Source of the DNA: Cephalotus follicularis
Lineage: Eukaryota > Streptophyta > Magnoliopsida > Oxalidales > Cephalotaceae
Direction of reading: 5' to 3'
DNA length: 64,000 nt
Assembly: GCA_001972305.1 (NCBI GenBank)
Contig: BDDD01000043.1
Span: 669,717-733,716 of the forward strand
Position 1 is the stretch's first letter. Each line of letters begins with the position of its first letter. A program made the position numbers and the translations under genes. The notes below the pieces were generated by a model. The model was not told the DNA's origin. It saw only the letters and a list, made by a program, of their open reading frames with translations, and did no database searches. Positions 58,922-64,000 of this stretch are shown piece after piece.

Positions 58922-59325
58922 GTTTTGAAAGGCTGAGCCCTATTTATGATTTTAAGCTTTGATAATATGGTTGAGACGAAACCCAACCCATACATATTTT
59001 CTCTTTTTTTATTGTGGTCTGCTGACTTCTGAGCCCATTATATGAATTGTGTTTTTCTTTACATGGGGTATAGTCCTATAAACGGATACTACATGCCCGA
59101 TTTTCGTAAAAATTTAAGAGTTAGAATTATTTTCATATTTTTAGAAAAGTTCAACTTTATGATTTATAATTTGATTATATAGTTTTTAAGTAATTTTCAA
59201 AGTGGTTTTAAGATATCACGTGGAGGTTTCCAAAATGAGGATTGCCACGTGATGGTCACATCCGCCTGAGTCAGGACGGGTGTGACACCAGTTACTTGTG
59301 GTTGATAACATTACTCAATACAAAA

Positions 59326-59522
59326 ATGTTAAGCATCCCAAAGTTTTTACCAACTTTTTAATCCCAAAACATGTGTCACTTCACATGAATGACACATGAA
59401 GAATAAAACACATGAGTGGATCTCTCTATTTTTCATGAATGAATAGACACATATCATATGTAGTGATACATGTATTGGGATAAAAAAAAGTTGGTAAAAA
59501 TATTGGTAAGTCTAGCATTATT
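59326..59522. mobile_element. second foldback MITE, about 0.2 kb
   Basis: AGTTTTTACCAACTTTTTAATCCC (left, about 59342-59366) pairs with its inverted copy in 59475-59505, and CATGTGTCAC with GTGATACATG. The ends (ATGTTAAGCAT and TCTAGCATTA) pair imperfectly. No coding sequence; target duplication not defined. Confidence 0.7.
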
Positions 59523-59611
59523 GAGTGAAATAATAGGTGAGACAAAATCTTGGCACAACGAATATGCAATCTTATAGGAAAAGCTTCATTTTGGTTTTGG
59601 TAGTCGAAGAG

Positions 59612-62600
59612 TGTGATGCCTCGACCCCTAAGCACCAACGATCGGGCGCATCGGGTGATTATACACTTTCTTCATCATAATATAGAACAATATTCCCAAA
59701 GTCTAAGATCATAACCAATAAGTAAAATAAACTCCAAATTTATTACATCACTAATCAAGCCCAAAATAATATCCTTAACAAATAACTACAAATCCAAAAC
59801 CATAATAATTTTCTCGAAATCCTAGTACCAAAATACAATTCCCCAAAAATGAAGTAAGTGAAACATCTCAAAATAATAATGTCACAAAAACTCAAAATAA
59901 AAATAAACTACTTTCTAAGTCAACAGATAATGTTCTCATAGAAGCTTTACTCTTCTACGGTACCAGAGTGTTGGGCAAGAAAATAACAAAGGATATGAGC
60001 TCAAATAACCCAGTAAGGTTATGAAATAAAATAAAACAATAAGCATCGGAAACAAGTATTCATCAACTTGAAGCTCGTTAAAGGAATCTGATAAAATATG
60101 AGATAATCAAAATATAATATGAGTACCAATGATAAAGAAAACACATAATCAACAAATTTTGAGAAATAAGATCAACTAAGGGGGTCACCAATACTCAAAT
60201 TTAACCATTCCTAAAAAGTTTCGCAACTCCCTTTGGATAATAATATTCGTTCAAGACTGCGTCCAGAACATCACATGTACATGCGTATGGGCTTGCTTAT
60301 GCCCAATTATAATGCGCTCAAGACTATTTCATTCAAGAGCTATATACCTCAAGAACAATTCCATGTTCAAGAGTTGTTCATCTCAGTTATGGTGTGACAT
60401 CCGTGTCCTTGTACGGTCTGTGTCTGTGAGCCTACGTGGCTTCTGTCTGTCTGTCGGTTTGTTAATCTGTTTTCTGGCATTCATGATATGCATCATGGCA
60501 TTATTTAAATTTTCACAATTTTATTCTGATGGTTTTCTGCATAAGAAATTGATTTTTCTTTTCTGTAAATTAAATGATGTTTTTCTGAAACTACTGCTGA
60601 TTTCAGAAAAAATAGGCCATGTGGTATGTCCTAAATATCCAATTTCTGTCCGTATCGGTTAAATTCTGGACAAATCGGTCCGTTTTGAGTTATATATATG
60701 GAAAATGTAAAAAAAAATTGGCATTTTTATGCCTTTCTCTCTCTCCCCCCGTTTCTCTCCCATCTCTCCCGTTCTCTCACTCTCTCTCTGCTCCTGCCTC
60801 CGGGGTCAGAGCCGATCTGACGCCGGCGAGGGTATCGGTTGAACCACAGTGACCTCCCTAGTACACCGGCCCCAGCCTCGACGCCGACAACGGCGACGTT
60901 TGCGCCCGACAAGCACTTCTCTCTCCCGGCCACTGTTCTTCATCGTTCCGGCGTCTCCGGTGTTCGTCACGGCAAGGCGAGTCCAGATTTGGACTCTTGG
61001 CGTTGCGGCCATTCGAACGGCACTGGCCCAAACCCGTGACGACGTCGGCATCCCAGATCGCCAGCGAAGGGCTGCCGCGGTCAACGCGCCCGTTCCGACC
61101 AGATGCTGCGGCGCCAGACCCAACGCACCCCAGATCCGTGCTCCCCGGCCTCCAGCACTCCAGATGCAACCTCTGCGACTGACCGGAGACGCGCGTGGCT
61201 GTCACGCGTCGGCCAGCGGCGGCACGTGCGCCCACGCGCCGGCGACCCTCCGGTGAGAAATTTAGGACAGTTTTCCGACTCCGTTCTCCGCGGTGATGTG
61301 ATCCGTTCCACTTCCGCTGTGGAATTCTGACTCCGTACTCCGTTCCGTCAGCTTTCGGTAAATTCTGAACTCTTTTCCGTTAGTTCTGTTTTCCGCTGTT
61401 TTCTGCATTTCTGTATCTGAATCTGTTGCATATGAACTTGAATTGCTTATATGACTCGAAATTGGATAACCTGGACGACCACTTGGACTTACTTACATGT
61501 TTTCGAACGGATGTTTAAATGGAAGGTTTAAAAGATGTTTTTAATAATCTGACTTATGTTCTGTTAACCGGATTGATCGGTTATGGTTTTTCTGACATCT
61601 GCACGCATTTCATTGCATAACGCATTGCACAGTTTTGTGCATGCTTAGGTTCTGATAGTCTGTTGTCTGTTTGAGTTTTGATGGTCTGCTGTATGTATGT
61701 CTGTCTGTCTGTTGGCAGAGGATTCTGCCTTTGTGGTCGGCCATGGAGGCGACCCGTCAAGGGACTCGCTCATCTGTACTGTGAGTGGAACGCTTTGTTT
61801 AACCTTTTTACTCTGGAGTTTTCTTTTAATGGTTTGAATGTTTCAAACGTTTTACGTTTTGCTTTCTGTATATGAATGAAACTTGATCTGTTTATGTTCT
61901 GAAAATCTGTTTAAGTTAATATCTGAAACTTTCATATACTGTTTTCAAATGCTCTCACGGTTATAGTCATACTATGACACTATTTTCTGCTATATCTGTA
62001 TACGATGAGGAAAATGATTCCTCTATCTGTTTAAATCTGTTTTTATGACGATGATATCTGAAATCTGTTTTGATGACTTGGATGAGTCTTTGTATTCTGT
62101 ATTCTGAAATCTGAGTTTCTGTTTTCTGAAAATCTGTTAAATATGTTTAGATGCATGGTGATCTCGGTATTGTATTATATATATATTTCTGATGCCCATG
62201 AGAGGCATTATCTACACGTGTATGACCTTCTGCTGATGCTTGGACACGACGGTGTCCTTGCCACTATTTCTGCTGGACGTTCGGGCCGATGGGGCCCAGG
62301 CGTCAACCTTACCTAGTAGACCCATGGCATCTCTATATGTTTATGTTTAAACTCTGTTACATTGATATGTATGAAAAATCGGAGGATTTAAATCTGTTTG
62401 AAAGAACTGATCTGGGTTTTTCTGCTGATTTCTGGAAATACCGGTTTTTAAATCGGTTTTGATTTTATATTCTGTTTAAGTTAGTTTATATCTGTTTTAC
62501 AAATCATATGCTGTATTTTGATTCTATTTTAGCTGTTTTACATTTTTGTTATATCTTTTCTACAAAGATATTTTATATGCGAGCAAAACTCCGCGGAGTC

Positions 62601-64000
62601 TTTTGTTCCATCTCACTAGTCCTGTGGACTAACCCTCTCCTCTGTTTTAAGTTCTGACATATTAGTCTGCTGTGCTCTGTCAGCTGGAGTCTGTCTATCT
62701 GCTGAGGTGAGACCAAAAAGGGCATGATACCAGAGTCAACATATGCATAGCATCACTACATTAATGTTTTAAATTCTGTATTACTTATATGTTTATATAA
62801 ATGTTCTGTTTTCATTTAAAAAGGGTTGAGCCTATTTAGATTTCTGTTTTGATAATATGGTTGAGGCAGAGCCCAACCCATACTTGTCTTTCTGCTTTTA
62901 AATTATGATTTGCTGAGGGCTGAGCCCGTTTTATAAACGGTTTCCTCCTTCGGGAGTGTGGTCTGTTGAGGACTGAGCCCATTACAAACTGTTTCCTCCT
63001 TCGGGAGTGTGTTTTTATAAATTGTGTTTTTTCTTTACAGGGGGCATAGTCCTATACACGAATACTACATGCCCGATTTTCGTAAAATTTTAAGAGTTAG
63101 AATTATTTTCAAGTTTTTCAAGAAACTTTTCTGTTTTCTTTATGTTTTGAAGAGATTTTCTGTTATAAATGTATTTTCTGAATCTCTGTTTTGCTGAACC
63201 TACGAGGTGAGTCTCTGATGGGAGACTTGGCCTCGTAGCGAGCGTGACGGATTCCAGCGGGGCTGGGTCCGGGCGTGACATATGGTATCACTTGAAATAG
63301 AACAAGCATGTTTGCCAACAACATACAAATGACAATTTCAACATTGAAAACAAAAAGCAACCCAAGATAAATTCATTAATCAAGAATATGGTATCGTTGC
63401 CAACAATATGGTTTATAAAAAAGATTTCAATGTGCAAATGGCAACAACAAAATATCAACCAAATTACAAATCGGAAAGTCGCATTAAGGGTAACTCAACG
63501 ATAATTATCAAATAGGCTACGAAACCAACACTCACTGAAAAAAAAAGTAGAATCTTTACCTTATTTGCAAAGCTCTTTGGAAACAGTGACCTAGCATACA
63601 CGCTACTCTAATCACGCCATAAACCATATCATAAACACAATCAATTCAAAGTCTCACGTACTACACATGCAAGACACTCTAAACATGAACTTAAAATAGA
63701 CATAATAAAATTTTCAAGGAATAAATTTTGTAATTTTCCAATCAAAACCAAGATCCCTATGAATTTTTGAAAATAACACATTACTGCTAATCCCGAAAAA
63801 CATGATAGTTTACATTCAATAGTCAATTCTTACTTCAAAATATCAGAATTTGAGAATGTATAAAACATAAAAGTTGTAGAGAGTTAAAATAGATTTTTAG
63901 GAATATAAATTTCGTAATTTTTGGATAAGAATCGAAGAAGATATGAAATTTTAAAGATGCTAAAGATACAGTAATCACGGGAAATTAAACTGTTTCGGAA
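59612..64000 (-). repeat. family-X LTR, interrupted by LTR C, runs off the window
   Basis: On + it begins TGTGATGCCTCGACC and matches the LTR start at 38671 and the reversed end at 15580. After LTR C and one TATGG copy are removed, it continues at 63286-64000 as the reverse complement of the tail of unit 2 and sequence up to about 10960. No primer-binding site lies to its left, so it is a solo or 3' LTR. Confidence 0.78.
60393..63280 (+). repeat. solo LTR C, 2.9 kb, TSD TATGG
   Basis: It starts TGTGACATCCGTGTCC and ends GGTCCGGGCGTGACA, flanked by TATGG at 60388-60392 and 63281-63285. A TATA box (TTATATATATGG, 60690-60701) precedes CT-rich (60733-60790) and GC-rich (60790-61330) leader sequence, whose overlapping frames on both strands are not supported as genes. 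The 3' part has AGAGCCCAACCCA, GAGGGCTGAGCCC and ACGAATACTACATGCCCGA. Confidence 0.93.

Larger units (their letters stand above)
52868..59287 (+). repeat. solo LTR A, interrupted twice, TSD CTAGT/CCAGT
   Basis: It starts TGTGACATCTGTGTCCC and ends GACGGGTGTGACA, flanked by CTAGT (52863-52867) and CCAGT (59288-59292). The parts 52868-54613, 57210-57593 and 58927-59287 belong to it. A TATA box GTATAAAAA lies at 53176-53184, followed by a CT-rich and then GC-rich leader (53190-53700). The 3' part carries the shared GGCTGAGCCC and ACGGATACTACATGCCCGA modules. The longest frame (53126-53581) lies in the leader and is not supported. Confidence 0.88.
52711..59316. mobile_element. small MITE (~181 bp) split by solo LTR A
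   Basis: GAGTAATGCTATTTATCACA at 52711 pairs with GTGGTTGATAACATTACTC at 59298-59316; the inner arms GCATCACAAATGAGTTGTC and GACAACTCATTTGTGATA also pair. Joining 52711-52867 with 59293-59316 gives an almost fully foldable element. I could not define its own target duplication, so the superfamily is open. Confidence 0.8.

Overview
The window is repeat-dense chromatin from a flowering plant, probably a eudicot; the species cannot be named from sequence alone. I found no host protein-coding gene, no functional rRNA gene and no tRNA gene. Almost every stretch belongs to a retrotransposon, a solo LTR or a small foldback transposon, and these are stacked inside each other. No coding frame is intact.

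Layout. 1-8115: 3' half of a decayed Ty3/gypsy chromovirus (Tekay/Del type) on +, with a 2.56 kb solo LTR (5448-8006) in its 3' LTR. 8116-15580: part of a long LTR (here 'family X') with a tandemly duplicated promoter/leader block, a 351 bp Mutator-type MITE (8328-8678) and a 3.6 kb solo LTR (11721-15340). 15581-28067: gag remnant, primer-binding site and LTR ('family Y') of a minus-strand gypsy element, with a complete but dead Tekay-type element (16523-25888, minus) inside that LTR. 28068-30357: a copia fragment and a second family-Y LTR. 30358-37066: a large inverted repeat whose right arm holds a solo LTR (31215-36949), which itself holds an opposite-strand solo LTR (31875-34876). 37080-38670: minus-strand gypsy remnant whose family-X 5' LTR starts at 38671. 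That LTR carries a 5S-rRNA-containing Cassandra TRIM (39775-40628) and a full-length Tat/Retand-type element (40981-51584, minus). The Tat element has dual RNase H domains and an antisense, intron-containing ORF on +. 52711-59316: a small MITE split by solo LTR A, which contains solo LTR B and a copia-type LTR. 59612-64000: another family-X LTR, split by solo LTR C (60393-63280).

The insertion hierarchy rests on target-site duplications (TSDs) read directly from the sequence: GTACA, AAATTTCTA, TCCTT, ATAGT, CTTGA, ATGAC/GTGAC, CTAGT/CCAGT, ATATG/GTATG, GTTTT and TATGG. At least seven elements are solo LTRs against two with both LTRs, so LTR-LTR recombination has been frequent here.

The most unusual pattern is a short palindromic motif (GCGTCGACGC, decayed or variant forms GCATCGATGC and ACATCGATGT) in clustered arrays inside at least five unrelated LTR families, including a copia-type one. 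Other points worth following are the antisense gene of the Tat element, the promoter-less 3' LTR of that element, and minisatellites that several LTRs carry internally.
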